This document shows positions 11,635 through 22,950 of a DNA stretch of 64,000 bases, piece by piece. Origin of the DNA: Drechmeria coniospora (taxonomy: Eukaryota; Ascomycota; Sordariomycetes; Hypocreales; Ophiocordycipitaceae). Below the pieces are notes generated by a model that made no database searches, was not told the origin of the DNA, and worked only from the letters and a program-made list of their open reading frames with translations. A program made the position numbers and the translations under genes. Location: contig NC_054391.1 in the NCBI RefSeq assembly GCF_001625195.1, positions 1,736,001 to 1,800,000 of the forward strand, read 5' to 3'. Positions within the stretch are counted from its first letter, which is position 1, and each line of letters starts with the position of its first letter.

Positions 11635-12414
11635 ATGCGATTCAACGCTCTTCTCGCCCTCTTCCTCAGCGGCACCGCCTTCGCGGCCGATGCGCCCAAG
11701 AAGGTCAGGATTCGCGGTGTCAGCCTGCTCGGCAGCGGCTGCCCTGCCGGTACCGCCGACGTTCAGGTCGACGCGACCGGCTCCCTCTTCGAGGCCACCT
11801 TCTCCCAGTACGAGGTCGAGACTGGCCCCGGCACACAGCCCATCGACTGGCGCAAGAACTGCAAGCTCACGCTCAACATGGAGTTTGACGAGGGCTTCCA
11901 GTACGTCGACCCCTCCTCCCGACTCCCCGTTATCACGACGACCCCTTCGCCATCAACGGATGTGACGTGGCGAGTCGAGTCCGACGGGAGATGATGACTG
12001 ACGCTGCGACCCCTAGGTTCACCGTCTTGGACACCAACATGATCGGCTTCGCCGAGATCCCCGCCGGTGCCAACGGCCAGTGCGTCAACACCTTCTCCTT
12101 CACGGGCAACGGCCTGGAGCGGGTCGACTTCGCCATCAAGCTCCCCGGAAAGTACAGCGGACGCTTCAACCTCGAGTCCCACCCCGGCCTCACCTCCTGG
12201 TCTCCTTGCGGCGGCAGCACGGCCATCCTCAACATGAACACGGCCTGCAACATCTCGCCCACCAACCTTCCGGCTCTCATCGCCGTACGTCGTCCCAGCT
12301 TTGGTTTCCCGCCGAAAGAGTGGCAAGATGCTAACACGCCCATGACAGGTCGATCACATCAGCGGCAAGCTCACCGTCAAGTTTGCCGTCCAGTGGAGAG
12401 ATTGCCGCAAATAA
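11635..12414 (+). CDS. DUF4360 family secreted protein
   Basis: Three exons are inferred: 11635-11900, 12017-12284 and 12349-12414, with phases 2 and 0, giving 199 residues. Both introns start GTACGT and end TAG or CAG. Residues 1-18 form a signal peptide ending near AFAA. The mature protein has the hallmarks of DUF4360: the I-R-G-V-S-L-L-G-S-G-C-P-A-G segment near 25-40, the phrase on T-G-P-G followed by R-K-N-C, and further cysteines (C-V-N-T, W-S-P-C-G-G, N-T-A-C-N-I) that can pair. It ends in a short exon reading K-F-A-V-Q-W-R-D-C-R-K. Length and layout fit the family, which is common in filamentous ascomycetes and of unknown biochemical function. It is probably an abundant secreted or wall-associated protein. 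Reading through the first intron would lose the family match. Confidence 0.9.
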
Positions 12415-13488
12415 GCGGCTTGAACGGTTCGGCTGCCGGAGACGAGCAACGGCTGGCGACCAGGGGCCTTTTTCATCATCTCTCAGCGGGATATGCCCAC
12501 GAGTATCTTTATCACCAGACAGGTTCCAAGCAAAATATGATGAAGAAATGAACCGAAAAAAAAATCGGACGATAGTGACCGTAACAAGTGACCACTGCCT
12601 TGCTCCCGAAACCGTTATTCGACGGACTAGTTCCCAGTAGAATATGGTGAAGAAACGAACGGAAAACAGAAGCGAACAGTTCGTGACAAGCGCTCCCTGC
12701 CTTGCTTCGGAATCCGCTGTTCGATGTTGACACATGACGGTGGAGTCCGTCCATATGAATAGGAAAGGATGACACTACCGTGCATGTAAGTACGGTGACA
12801 CGTCCGATCCCTGTTTGGGCACAAGTTGAGGGGTCTCGGTGGATCAGTCAGAGTTGCAAATTGGCGTTGATAGGCTGACGAGTTGATCGTTGCCCCTTCG
12901 CGCAGCTTAACGCCACAGGGTCCGATGGTGATGATGCTGAGTCCTCGGGAAGCCAGGAGCGTCAACGCGGGTGATGGAGCGGACAGCAGCGATACGGAAG
13001 AGAAATGCCTTGGCGTGGGCCTCGGGAGCATGGTCACATAAACGTAGATTTGCTGCTCCACTCGGCCGAGCAAGGTCAAAGAGGAGGCCATTAGTCGTCA
13101 CGCGCTCTACAGTCTGGCGTCGGCGTCAGCATGTCAATGGCACTTGTCGTCGAAGGTGCAGGTGGCAGGCCGGCCTGGTGCTTCCCATCCTCAGAGGGCT
13201 GTCTCGCATCAGGTTGCAGGGTCGATGGCAACATAGGGCTGTATTGAGTAGTTCGAAGCTCAAACCGAAACCGAGGGTATCTCCTCTCGCGCCGTTCGAT
13301 CCATATCCGGAAGCACAGTCAAGAATAAAATCCAACGAAGCGTGGACATTTCCCAATTCATTCCATTTCCAACATGTTCATGAATTCAAGGTCAAAAAGA
13401 AAGAACCCTTCGCATCTCCATTCGATGCCCGCGTGCGCGCGCGGGCTCGAGACTCGGGCGCAGGCGTATCCGCAGACACAGTCGTAGC
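12415..13488. other. intergenic region between two convergent genes
   Basis: No gene is seen. It contains a degenerate repeated segment of about 110 bases: the stretch at about 12520-12620 (AAATATGATGAAGAAATGAACCG...) recurs at about 12638-12730 (GAATATGGTGAAGAAACGAACGG...), each followed by GTGAC, CCTTGCT and a CCG-TTCGA core. This looks like a local duplication in the 3' flank of the DUF4360 gene. Confidence 0.5.
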
Positions 13489-14202
13489 TCAGGCAGGCAT
13501 GGGCGGGCCCGTCGTCTTGCGGGCGCCGCCCCTGAAGGCGCTCATGCCGGTGAAGACGGTGAGGACGGTGAAGATGATCCAGATGAAGAAACCGAAGGCG
13601 ACAGCGGCCTGGGCCGTTTGGATGGGCGTGCACCAATCGCCGGAGCAGTGGGGGACGCCGATGTAGGCGGCGACGGCGATGCTGCCGGCGAACCAGAAGA
13701 TGGTGGTGATGACGAGTAGGACGAGGGCCACGAGGGAGTGGAAGAGTTGTTCGACGATGTGGGCGATGACAAGGTAGATGAGGATCAGGATCGACCAGAT
13801 GGTACAGAAGAGGAGGAAGGCTATGGACGAGGGCGTCGTGGACCACCACCAACCGCCGATGTTGGTCTTGCTGACGACTATGGCGACGAGACGAGTTAGA
13901 GACAACTCGAGGCAGAAGTTCCGCATCGCATACGAGCTTGTGGAGGGGGAGGGGAGGAGAAAAGTAGAAGGGGATGCTCAAGGGAAAGCAGAACGGGAAG
14001 CTCAGCTCAAGGGGACGCGAGAAAACATAACGGGAAGCTCAGCTCAAGGGGACGCGGGAAAACATAACGGGAAGCTCAGCTCAAGGGGACGTGGCAGGGC
14101 AGGGGGGGGAGACGTACCATAACTTGTCAGGCCAAGCTCGATGATGAGAAAGACGCCGAGGACGGCGTAGAGGATGAGGGTGATGGCGGAGCCGAGAGCC
14201 AT
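13489..14202 (-). CDS. MARVEL-domain four-helix membrane protein
   Basis: Two exons are inferred, 14202-14118 and 13877-13489, joined in phase 1 across a 240-nt intron (GTACGT donor, CTAAC branch site, ATAG acceptor) to give 157 residues. Four hydrophobic segments are visible: about 4-26, 42-65, 70-92 and 115-140. A loop with two cysteines (P-H-C-S-G-D-W-C) lies between helices 3 and 4, and the tail is short, basic and proline-containing. This is the layout of the fungal MARVEL family, whose members sit in plasma-membrane or vesicle domains; the precise role is unknown. The intron holds a 37-bp minisatellite. The start ATG is the first in the open frame of exon 1. Confidence 0.82.
13994..14094 (+). 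repeat. 37-bp tandem repeat (2.7 copies) inside an intron
   Basis: Units at 13994-14030, 14031-14067 and 14068-14094 all begin CGGGAAGCTCAGCTCAAGGG. The first two differ at only one base (GCGAGAAAA against GCGGGAAAA). The array lies wholly within the intron of the MARVEL gene and explains why that intron is far longer than the others in this window. Confidence 0.95.
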
Positions 14203-17200
14203 GGCCACGTTGGTAAAGAGTCGTTGTTGATCAAGGTGTGGATGCGGATGGCATGGGCTGATTGCTCGAGTGTGAAGTGCGGGAGGGGTTGGATCGAGAG
14301 AGGAGAGAGGAGAAGAGAGGGTGGGAAAAGTGTGGGATAGAGGAGGATAGAAAAAGGATTAGAGGATAGAGACGGAGGGGAGGGGGGGCGAAGAGCAGGT
14401 TGGCGGCCTCAGGTCGTGAACCAGGCATGCTTTTATCCAAACGGACGCGGATGAGGAAGGAATGCGTCATTGCCAGATCGAGGCGGCGAGCGATCGGGTG
14501 ATTGGTCGGCGAGCGCCTAGCATCAGACGCCATCCTCCGCCGCGGCGTAATTAGCTGGTGGAGGCTCTGGGCACGACTGGGACTTTGGGCGCTGTAGGGA
14601 GGGATGGCTGGTAGGGGAGCTGCTGGAGCTCGAGCTCGAGCTTGCACTGGCGCAGGAACCGTCCAGGGTTGGCGGTGGTTTGTCTGCTCCAACAGCTGCG
14701 CCCACCACCTCTTTCGCGCTAGCCGCACGGTACTAAGCCCTACATATCGCAGTACCTACATCGTCGGTACCCAGTAGGTATCGTTTCCGGGCCCTGTTGG
14801 CTCAAGAGATGGCCGTCATCAGCCGCACTCCTTTCTAGTGCTCTGCGGGCTAGCGCCTTTGTAGTATGAGCCCAGGAGTACGGAGTGCGCTGCATGAGTA
14901 CTAGACACCTAGTAATTACAGGTTAAAGCACGAGGCCAACGAGCCGTTGGTATCGTTTCTTGGTTGCCAGTGTTTATTTGTTCCTCGTACAAGTAGGGCG
15001 CCAGCCCTTCAGTGCATTTTAGTGCCCGACCTGGACGAGATCCGAACCGTCCAGCTGTCAAGTTGGCCCTTTTGAACCGTGATCGAGTGATTCAAGTCTA
15101 TTGCGTGCCGTCCGAAATGGAGCAGGGAGCGGCGAAAAGCAAATGCCGGTTCCTATTTATCCCGAACACGGCACGGCCGCGCAGCGATGACGCATGCGTT
15201 GAGGTCATGAACGGGGCCCTGTACCCGCATCGCACCGCCTGGGCTGAGCTGCCTTGCGGGTTGCCTTTGGGGGGGGGGGGGGAGCGCTGGACGGGTAATA
15301 CAGTGTAGATGTGGGGGGGCTTGCCGTGGTAGATCAGTACTAAAGTACTAACTAATGTTCGTACCGTCTGCACGCCCAGCGTAGGATGCAAAAGTATTAT
15401 TTCATCGCAAAAATACTACTCCGTACTGCTGTATCTACCAACTAACACGACAGGTACAAACACGAACAGCACGATACCGCACGCACTCGCTGCATGTGTG
15501 TCGCTGTAATACATGATATCCGGTAAAATCGTTAGCTCAGTCGTGCTGTGTATTGGTACCTGGCCATGCAATAACCGGTATCTGCTGCAGCGCGTGCAAC
15601 GCGCCGGACGCAGCTGTTGGCTCGTAGGCCCATGGCGAAGCGACTACGCACATGCCAAGCTCAGCCAATGTGGGCGTGGACATGATGTGCTTGTAAGTAC
15701 ATGGTACATGTGCATTTTACACATGGGGGGGTTGATACCACCTGGAGGGAGCCTGTATTAATGTTCCGATGCACTGCACCGTCGATCGATCCGGCACTCG
15801 GGACAAGGGGACGAAGCCTGCAATTCTAGTGCCAACAACCCCCCCATACCGTCTATGATCCATGCAAGTGCCGTACAGGTACTGCATACTCCGTACTGTA
15901 ATTGCGCCCCAGGTAGCACACCAAAATCTGCCACAAGCTTGGTCTCACCCGCCATCCGCATTCGTTGGTACCATCCACTGAACTAGTACTCCGTACGATG
16001 GCAAAGGTTGTGCAGCTCTCGACTCGAGTACATCGAGTCCAGGTACCGGATAGGTATCGCGAGCCACAGTGTGCTCGTATTCGTATTCGGCTTCGCTCAT
16101 GAAGCTTGCACACAACGCACCCGAGACGCAAGATTCCTTTCATTGTTCGCGTACACCTTCTACCGATGCTCATGCACTGGGTACTAATAATAAACATCTA
16201 CGGACACGCGTCCGCAGAGCTGTGCCCCAATCTGCCTGGTTGGCCAATGAATAAGTGCATGCACTTACGTCCACTTGCGGAGTAATGATACGTGCACGTT
16301 ACAGAGAGCTCCATACGGATACGAAGTGATACAATTCTCGGTACTCGCACCGCCACAGTCGACCAAGCTCCTGTTCAAGGACCCCAAACTCGGCCACAGC
16401 AATGCTGTCGTCATCCCCTCACCAACTCCAACATCTCCTCTCCAAGACCCTCACCCTTCCGCTCTCCACTGCGCTCTCGCTCTGGCCCTAGCAATGCGTG
16501 CCAAACGAAGCAACAGCAACGGTGACCAAGCCGTCATCCTGCGTGCACCACACCCGTCCTGTTCTCTTCGATAGTTCCCCGCTGGGCTTCGGAGACACGC
16601 ACCCATCGTCCAATGCTGAAGCGAGATCAAGCCGCTCCCAGTGTACGATTTCGTGCTCGAACGCGACTGAACGAGACTTACCAACGGCCCAGGAGAAGAT
16701 GCGGACCGAAAGCATGCCGTCCTCGCCGTCCATCCTCGTCGGAAGGAACAGCTGCATAGAGGTCGAGCCAGCAGCCACGGCCTCGCCCAGACCACATCCT
16801 CCGATTCATGCCTTGCCGTGAGAGCTGTTTCCTGGTCAATCATGGATGCGTCTTCCCATGCTTGCAGCTTCAAACTCGCCGCGATAATGCCCAGTAGCGA
16901 TTCCTGACGGGCACGCGCCCCTGCCGAGTGCCGACCCTTCCCAACGCCTGCTCGGTCAGGTCGGCTCCATGAGGCTTTGCACAGCATCGTAAGACACGCA
17001 TTGTCTAGCACGCATGGTTCAACACACGCACAAGTCCCGAGCCTGGGCAAGGAAGGCCTTCCAGGCCCGCCCCGACACGCCGACGGCCGGCTGGCTCGAG
17101 TTGCTTGCGCCGTCCCATTACCCGTGTGCCGTTGCCGGGCCTCGCCCATGCCATCCTTCATGGGCTGTCTTTCCCGGGCCGATGGAGGTGAATGGCATGG

Positions 17201-17655
17201 GAGCGGCGGCTGAAGAACCTCGATCAGTCCCAGAAGCATTGCCGTTCTAATAATGCCCGACTGCTGCGAGTCACCATACTGCTTTGGCCGGTTCCGTGCA
17301 CCGAGCACGCGCCCAGCCCGCATGCCGACGCAAATAAAAAAGAAATGCCATCGCTGCCACTGTCGAAACGAACCGTTCTTCGTTTTCCGTTGCACCCCGC
17401 ACATCACCCTGAAAAGTCAGCATCGCGTGGTCAAGGTGCCCCGGCCGCGACATGACCCTCCTGAACTCACAAGCGTTCCTTCATGCCCGGTCGGTCAAGA
17501 TCCCCGGTCGCGAATTGACATCCAAATTGCCGTCGCGTCGGTCCGTTTCGTCCGTCTTGTGTGGGAATAAAGTTTACAATCCATCCCAGTTTAGTCGTCT
17601 TTTTCCTCCTCCGCTCCTTGCATTAAAGTCACGGCGATCCTTTTCCAGCATCGCT
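14203..17655. other. gene-less spacer with GTAC-rich segment and a G run
   Basis: The part up to about 14700 is a purine-rich strand (GGGAGAGG, GAGGATAG) likely to be the promoter and 5' UTR of the MARVEL gene. From about 14740 to 16330 the sequence is GTAC-rich with copies of TACTCCGTAC at 15417, 15887 and 15987. A run of 14 G lies at 15269-15282. A 318-codon minus-strand open frame at 16451-17407 has no domain, is rich in Arg, Cys and Ser, and overlaps open frames on the other strand, so I do not call it. Confidence 0.5.
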
Positions 17656-18744
17656 TTATCGGGAGCCATCAAGCTTTGTCGGAGGAAGGAGAAGGAAAGC
17701 ATCCAACGACATCGTATTGTACCGTCCGTACTCGTTGTCTCCGATCGGTGCCGGGTCTGGTTCGTTCGCAAGACGGCTCGTGAAGCCATGAGATAGCAAC
17801 ACACCCAGCGCCCTTGCTAGCTGGACCGTTTGGAGTTGATCATCAGTGAGCCCTCCGACTTTCTGCTTGAATCGATCCCAAAAGACATTCTGCAAGGTGT
17901 CGTAGTCCTCAAATCGCGTCCAGCCGTCGCGCAGATCAAGTTTCCCGCTCAGGGATTCAAGAGAGTGCAAGTTAAGCCCGAACGGACAGACTTCTGCTTC
18001 CGCCCAGTCGATGACACCAACGAGATTGCAGGTTGCCGGGTCCACTATGATATTGCAAGCGCCAAAATCCTTGTGGAGGAGAACCATTGGTAAGGATAGG
18101 ATGTTGTCAACAGAGTCAATGCAGGTTTGGATAACAGGTTTGAATCGGTAAGGAAGCGCCGAGGATAGGGCTTGCAGGTCCTTGACGTAAGTTTGCCTCA
18201 GACCAATGCGGTATTCTGAGCTGACGTGCCGGGAAGAGTTCCAACACAAGGCCACAAAACTACAAACGGTATTAGCAAACTGCTCGATCCGTGGGATGAA
18301 TACGTACTGCGCGACGTCGCCAATGAGGTTCTTGCGCCAGTTGAAGTTTTCCGGGGAATTTTCTGGGACATCATGGGCCAGGACAAAATCTAAATGTGTC
18401 ACGCCACGCATCCGGCTCATCAGGTAGACGTGGAGTCGCTCCCCTTCTCCTCGCCCCAGCCTGCCTTCAAAGGTCGTCTGCGTCGCTAGAGGTCCAAATA
18501 TATCTTTCACTTGAGACATGACGTCGGCTTTGAGTGCTAGGGACTCGAGTCGGAACTGAACAACATGTTCTAGTTCAGGGCCGGCATAGACGGAGTAACT
18601 GCACATGTCCTGAACGTCGACAGGGACGACGTTGTCGCCGGCGAGCTCTCATGCCTTAGCGTTGCATTCGACACGTGTTGCCGATGATTTCTTGAAAAAT
18701 GCATCCATCTCTTCTTCGACAGAGTACTCCTGATATGTCTTCAT
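17656..18744 (-). pseudogene. aminoglycoside phosphotransferase-fold protein, broken by one in-frame TGA
   Basis: The fold is that of the APH/choline kinase-like family (PF01636), a kinase-like fold found in many fungal proteins of unknown substrate. From the ATG at 18744 the frame reads 31 codons, meets TGA at 18651-18649, and then continues without any shift through 331 further codons to 17656. The downstream part has the catalytic-loop motif H-K-D-F-G-A-C-N-I-I-V-D and the metal-binding motif G-V-I-D-W-A-E-A-E. The segment before the TGA (acidic helix, C-N-A-K-A) and the one just after it (E-L-A-G-D-N-V-V-P-V) both look like the family N-terminus, so the stop interrupts one original reading frame. 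TGA could come from CGA by C-to-T change. Alternatives: a sequencing error, or a shorter protein starting at the ATG at 18606 that lacks the N-terminal lobe start. No intron can remove the TGA with normal signals that I can see. Confidence 0.7.
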
Positions 18745-20946
18745 GACGCTGCTGCTTGATTCTCTTGACACTTGAGGAGACCGTACGCTGCAAGGACGGT
18801 GAGAGGCTCGAGAAGGTTGTTTAATCGCTCTTGTATATTCAGAGTATGGAGACAAGATTACCACGACAAGTGTACCTGTGGGAGATACTCCGTACGTATA
18901 CTTATCCGCGCACGCTTCCATTACTACCGCCAATGCTCCTCACTCTGGGCGGGGAGGTGCCACGTCGTTGGGGATCCCTAGATGCTGTGCAGAAGTTCCT
19001 AGCTGCGTTGGTTCGCCCAAACACAGTACTTTTGTCAGCTAAATGCTAGGATGCAAAATGATAGAGTCTAACAACTGTTGGCAGGCATGCAATGTTGGCG
19101 ACCTCAGACATATCTTGACAGTGTTGTACGCACTGAGCAACTGCATCAACGTGCAGATCCGAGTGCATGGCTGCAAATCATGCTCTCGAGATTTTACTGC
19201 AGGAGGCTCCTTGACATCCTATTTGCTCTAGTGACATCAGTCAACGCTGTAGCTCTTGTTCTAGCCCCTCCATGCTTACCTCACACCTGCTTCGGAGATC
19301 AGGTTGTGGCCTGATATCATTCGCCAGGGTCTCGTCTCGGACTTTCCATGGATTCCTTGAAACAGAAGGCTCGTAGCACCCATCCTGAACCAACAGGTAA
19401 TTGTATTTTCTGGCATATCCGTTGGCTCGTTTACCCAGCAGGTGAGTGGGTTGTAGCATGCCAACCATGGGCAAACAATAATACCGTATTTCCTTCTTTA
19501 CCCTGACAATCTTGTTGGGCTTCGCGGTCACACCACGAGTGCTAGGCCGCGATATCAAGTTTGGAGACAGGCTATTCAAGAACAGAAATGAGTGGTAGTC
19601 TCGTGTACCTACCAAGAATGCAAGAATATTATTCTGCTTCGAGGGCATTCAAAGCTATAGGTGTATTTGGCCAGAAAAACAGGCGCCGCGTGCATATCGC
19701 CAGCAAAGGCCATTATTTGGCTACGAGTAGGACACGCACCCACCGTGGGTAGTTTCTAACGAATTGATCGCTCGAATACGAAGAGTTGAATGTCCTGAAG
19801 CGTTGGAAGTGTTATTTACAATGCACGGAAAATGATGACGAGGGAGGCATCCGTCGCAGTTTTCCAGCTGCCTCCAGAATATCTGCCGATCGAGCCCGGT
19901 GAACGGCAGCATACCTGTAGGAATACCGCCGAAGAGTTGAACAGACTGTCTTCAAGAACTACTCATCTTTTCTTCACTTTAAGCACCCTGGTTAAACAAG
20001 ATACTGCGGCTCAGGCCTCCTAGTGATCTTCTGCATATTTATTGCTTCTATCCTGCATATCTGCCACCTATGCTCGTCATCCCCGAACCCCTACTTCATC
20101 CCTTTCAGGTGCACTTACTCAGTACTACCTTGGTACTGATTTACTGCGTCATGGCCCAGTCTCTCACTGGCCAGGACAATGTGGTCGAGACCGTATGTAG
20201 CCCTTTGACGCCCTGGTGATTGTCTCAACAGGACTGAAGGGATGCGCCAAGGTTTGACTTTCCTCCTACACCTCCTGAAACCGTTCTCAATCGTGCAGTC
20301 ATGTAATTCTTCCGTGGTATATATTGCCATTCGTTACGTCCTTGCCCTTGACGGCTGCGCATTACTCGCAGGTGTCGTCCCTGATCCTCGGCGGCATGGA
20401 TACCTATGGTCACTCCCTCAGTTAAATCGTACCTCGGCCTTGCCCGGCAGTCTCTGCTAGAAAGACCTCTCAACAGGGCAGTGAGCATGCCTCAAAGCTA
20501 ATATCTGAGAGCGTGGGGCTACTCATGAAACTTGGTATACGTAGCATTCTGCTTCGCTTGTCTCCTTATCTGCCACCGCTGCTCAGCCTTGTGTTCCTGT
20601 TAGAGATGGGGGGGGGGGGGGGGGGGGGCGTGGCTTGAAAGGATGGTTGGACTTTGAAGGATGGCGAGCAATCGCACAATGATGGTCAATGAAGTCCTCG
20701 ACAGGTAATTTGTGCTGGGGATGTGCAAAACAGGACGTCATGTGAGAAAGCGCAGGGAGCTTTCGAGGAGGTTCCTTGTTGATTCTGAATTTTGACCACT
20801 CTTGTGTTCTTTTCGTGCATGTCTCTTGAAGCAGACCACATAACACAAGATTTCAATTCATTATTTTGGTATATGGCTATAATTATTATATTTGCCTCGT
20901 TCGTATAGCCTTCGTATGCGGCAAAACGTAAGCACGAGAGCCATCA
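18745..20946. other. gene-less spacer with a 21-base G run
   Basis: No supported gene. A TACTCCGTAC copy lies at 18886. A G run of 21 bases is at 20608-20628, just beyond the 3' end of the phosphodiesterase gene; such runs are prone to length error in assembly. Confidence 0.5.
20608..20628 (+). repeat. poly-G run (21 bases)
   Basis: Uninterrupted G run in non-coding sequence. Similar runs of 14 lie at 15269-15282 (G) and 46717-46730 (C). Confidence 0.95.
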
Positions 20947-22179
20947 TCACAAACCTATGCCAAAGCAGTTGGCATAAAACGTCACCGTCGCGCTCCAATC
21001 TGAGAACATACCCACCACATGCGCCTGCTTGTACAGTACGTCAACCAGCTCGTACATGTCGCCGTCCTTCGTTACAATGTCTCTAATGGGCGTGTAGTAG
21101 TAGTCGCCGTTCTTGTGCACCGCCGGAAGCGGCCCACTTCGCTCAAGACTCCAAGTGATGACCCTGAGGCCCAGCTCGCTCGCTCGACGAGCATACTTGC
21201 TCGGCACGATGGCCCCGTTTCGGCTCTCCACCAGATAATGGAGCGGCGGAGCAATGGTCCGGACACCATTCGAGCGGTACCCAGCCAGGTTTTTGATTGC
21301 TTGAGCGTAGGTCTCTGGAGTCTCACCCGACTGGTCCAGCAGCAAGGCATTCCTGCCAAACGCCGGTTCCGCTTCGATCCAGTAGAGGATGTCGGTGAGG
21401 TAGAAGCTCTGCGCCATGACGCGTGATGCAGGAACGCCGGCACGTTTATAGTTGTCTATAAACTGCTGCGCATACATGGCATGGGTGTAATTACCCTCAA
21501 ACGGCATCTCGACCTGGGGCACCTTGAGCTCGGGCGAGTGTCGCAGACCCAACGACTCCACCAAAGCGATGTGCTCCTCGTGGTCGATGACGGTACCGCA
21601 GGAGTCGTACAGACTAGTCCGCCAGCCGGGGATACCGCCAAGGAAATCGACCGGATTCGTGGCCGAACTGTTGAAGCTATCCATCTTGGCACACAGGGAC
21701 TTGAACTCCTCGAGGGTGATGTCACTTGTGCAGCACTTGGCCGATGCGGCCTTTCCACCTGCGGCCGCCCGAAACGGCTGAGTGCACTTGGCGTTGAGCT
21801 CCGGGATAGTGACGATATTCGTCGTCGTGTGCAGATCGCATTGGCTATGGCGGCAGACGAGGGCACGGTCCTTGGTGAAGGAGACGTCGCATTCAAGCAC
21901 ACCGGCACCCATTCGAGCGCCGGCGAGGTTGGACTCCCTGGAGTGCTCGGGGAATTGCAGAGGGGCACCGCCTCGGTGGCCAATGGACCATTTGGACGAC
22001 TTCATCGGTTTTTCCTTGCACTTCTCGAGCTGAGACTTCAGCGGGCCCTCTGTCATGCTGTCGACGAGAAAGTACGGCCGCGGACCAAGTTCGATCTGTT
22101 TCATGGGCAAAGTTCGCGGTACGGCCGAGACGGCAGCAATGCCGTACACGGCCAGAACCAGCCAGAGGTTTTGGAGCAT
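20947..22179 (-). CDS. secreted glycerophosphodiester phosphodiesterase (GDPD) family protein
   Basis: Single exon, 410 residues. It likely hydrolyses glycerophosphodiesters to glycerol 3-phosphate and an alcohol outside the cell, using the GDPD TIM-barrel fold. Residues 1-19 form a signal peptide ([13 protein letters not shown]...). The catalytic motif I-G-H-R-G-G, followed by P-E-H-S-R-E-S, lies near 64-80, with the downstream metal-binding E-C-D and the second histidine of [10 protein letters not shown] near 100-115. The C-terminal part has the [10 protein letters not shown] barrel strand. Two in-frame upstream ATGs (22263, 22242) would place about 20-28 residues before the signal peptide. 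The TATA-like word at 22271-22277 would put transcription start at or after them, so 22179 is preferred. It is one of three minus-strand genes in a row (phosphotransferase-like, GDPD, acyltransferase), but there is no sign of co-transcription. Confidence 0.88.
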   Translation of the reverse strand: MLQNLWLVLAVYGIAAVSAVPRTLPMKQIELGPRPYFLVDSMTEGPLKSQLEKCKEKPMKSSKWSIGHRGGAPLQFPEHSRESNLAGARMGAGVLECDVSFTKDRALVCRHSQCDLHTTTNIVTIPELNAKCTQPFRAAAGGKAASAKCCTSDITLEEFKSLCAKMDSFNSSATNPVDFLGGIPGWRTSLYDSCGTVIDHEEHIALVESLGLRHSPELKVPQVEMPFEGNYTHAMYAQQFIDNYKRAGVPASRVMAQSFYLTDILYWIEAEPAFGRNALLLDQSGETPETYAQAIKNLAGYRSNGVRTIAPPLHYLVESRNGAIVPSKYARRASELGLRVITWSLERSGPLPAVHKNGDYYYTPIRDIVTKDGDMYELVDVLYKQAHVVGMFSDWSATVTFYANCFGIGL

Positions 22180-22950
22180 TGAGAAGCCGAGTGTGCGTTT
22201 CCGCTGTATCACATATGGGAAACCACAGTACAGGGGAGACATGAATTTACGATCCCAGGGCACTCGGACATCTTATACACCGCCATCGAACGGACATGCA
22301 CCCATCTACGGCACAATCTAGGGCAATTTCAATGTTAGCGGCATACACGTATTATACCGTATACGAGCGTACGCCAGCATGCTCCAAGTCCATGCAGAGC
22401 AACGGGGCTTGGTCCTGTCGGGCGGGGCTGGTTGCTTATCCCCTGACGTAAATGCTACCTTGATCTTGATGTCACTTGTTCCCAGCCCCTGCTACAGCTT
22501 GGCCTTCACGTCTGGCTTTTGACAGTTCAAGGGGGGGGGACATGCTCGGAAGGTACCGAATAGTCGTAGGAGAATCCACTAGTAATGGCTTGGATTTGCC
22601 ATATACATTCACCAACTTGTCGCTGCATGCTTGTAAGTAAGGTGGAAAGCTTTCAAGGACGGCACAAATTCAAAGCTAATTTGCGACGGAGCCTTCCGAG
22701 CTGACGGTGTGGGACTCATGTGTAGAATGTCGCAGTCTAAGGGGTTACGATGCATTGTACCAACTAAATCTCACCAAGGCGACAGGATTACTGCAGAGGA
22801 GGTCTGCTGGCCTTCAAATGCATCGCCGGGCACAGCGTTGGAAGAGAATGTATGAATATAGGTGAAAAAATAATGAATTCATGTAGATTCATTGGTCTAT
22901 GTATTAATGCGATCGAACTTGGAAAGGGATGCTGCTGACTCCAAGGCCAG
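22180..22950. other. intergenic spacer between the acyltransferase and GDPD genes
   Basis: No gene seen apart from the promoter of the GDPD gene near 22180-22400 and the presumed 3' UTR of the acyltransferase near 22800-22950. Confidence 0.5.
22271..22277 (-). promoter_or_regulatory. possible TATA box of the GDPD gene
   Basis: TATAAGA on the minus strand, 92 nt upstream of the chosen ATG. It supports 22179 over upstream ATGs but is only a short word match. Confidence 0.3.

Noticed and set aside
16451..17407. 318-codon minus-strand open frame
   Set aside because: No domain, composition typical of non-coding GC-rich DNA, overlapping open frames on the other strand, and no clear promoter or splice context.
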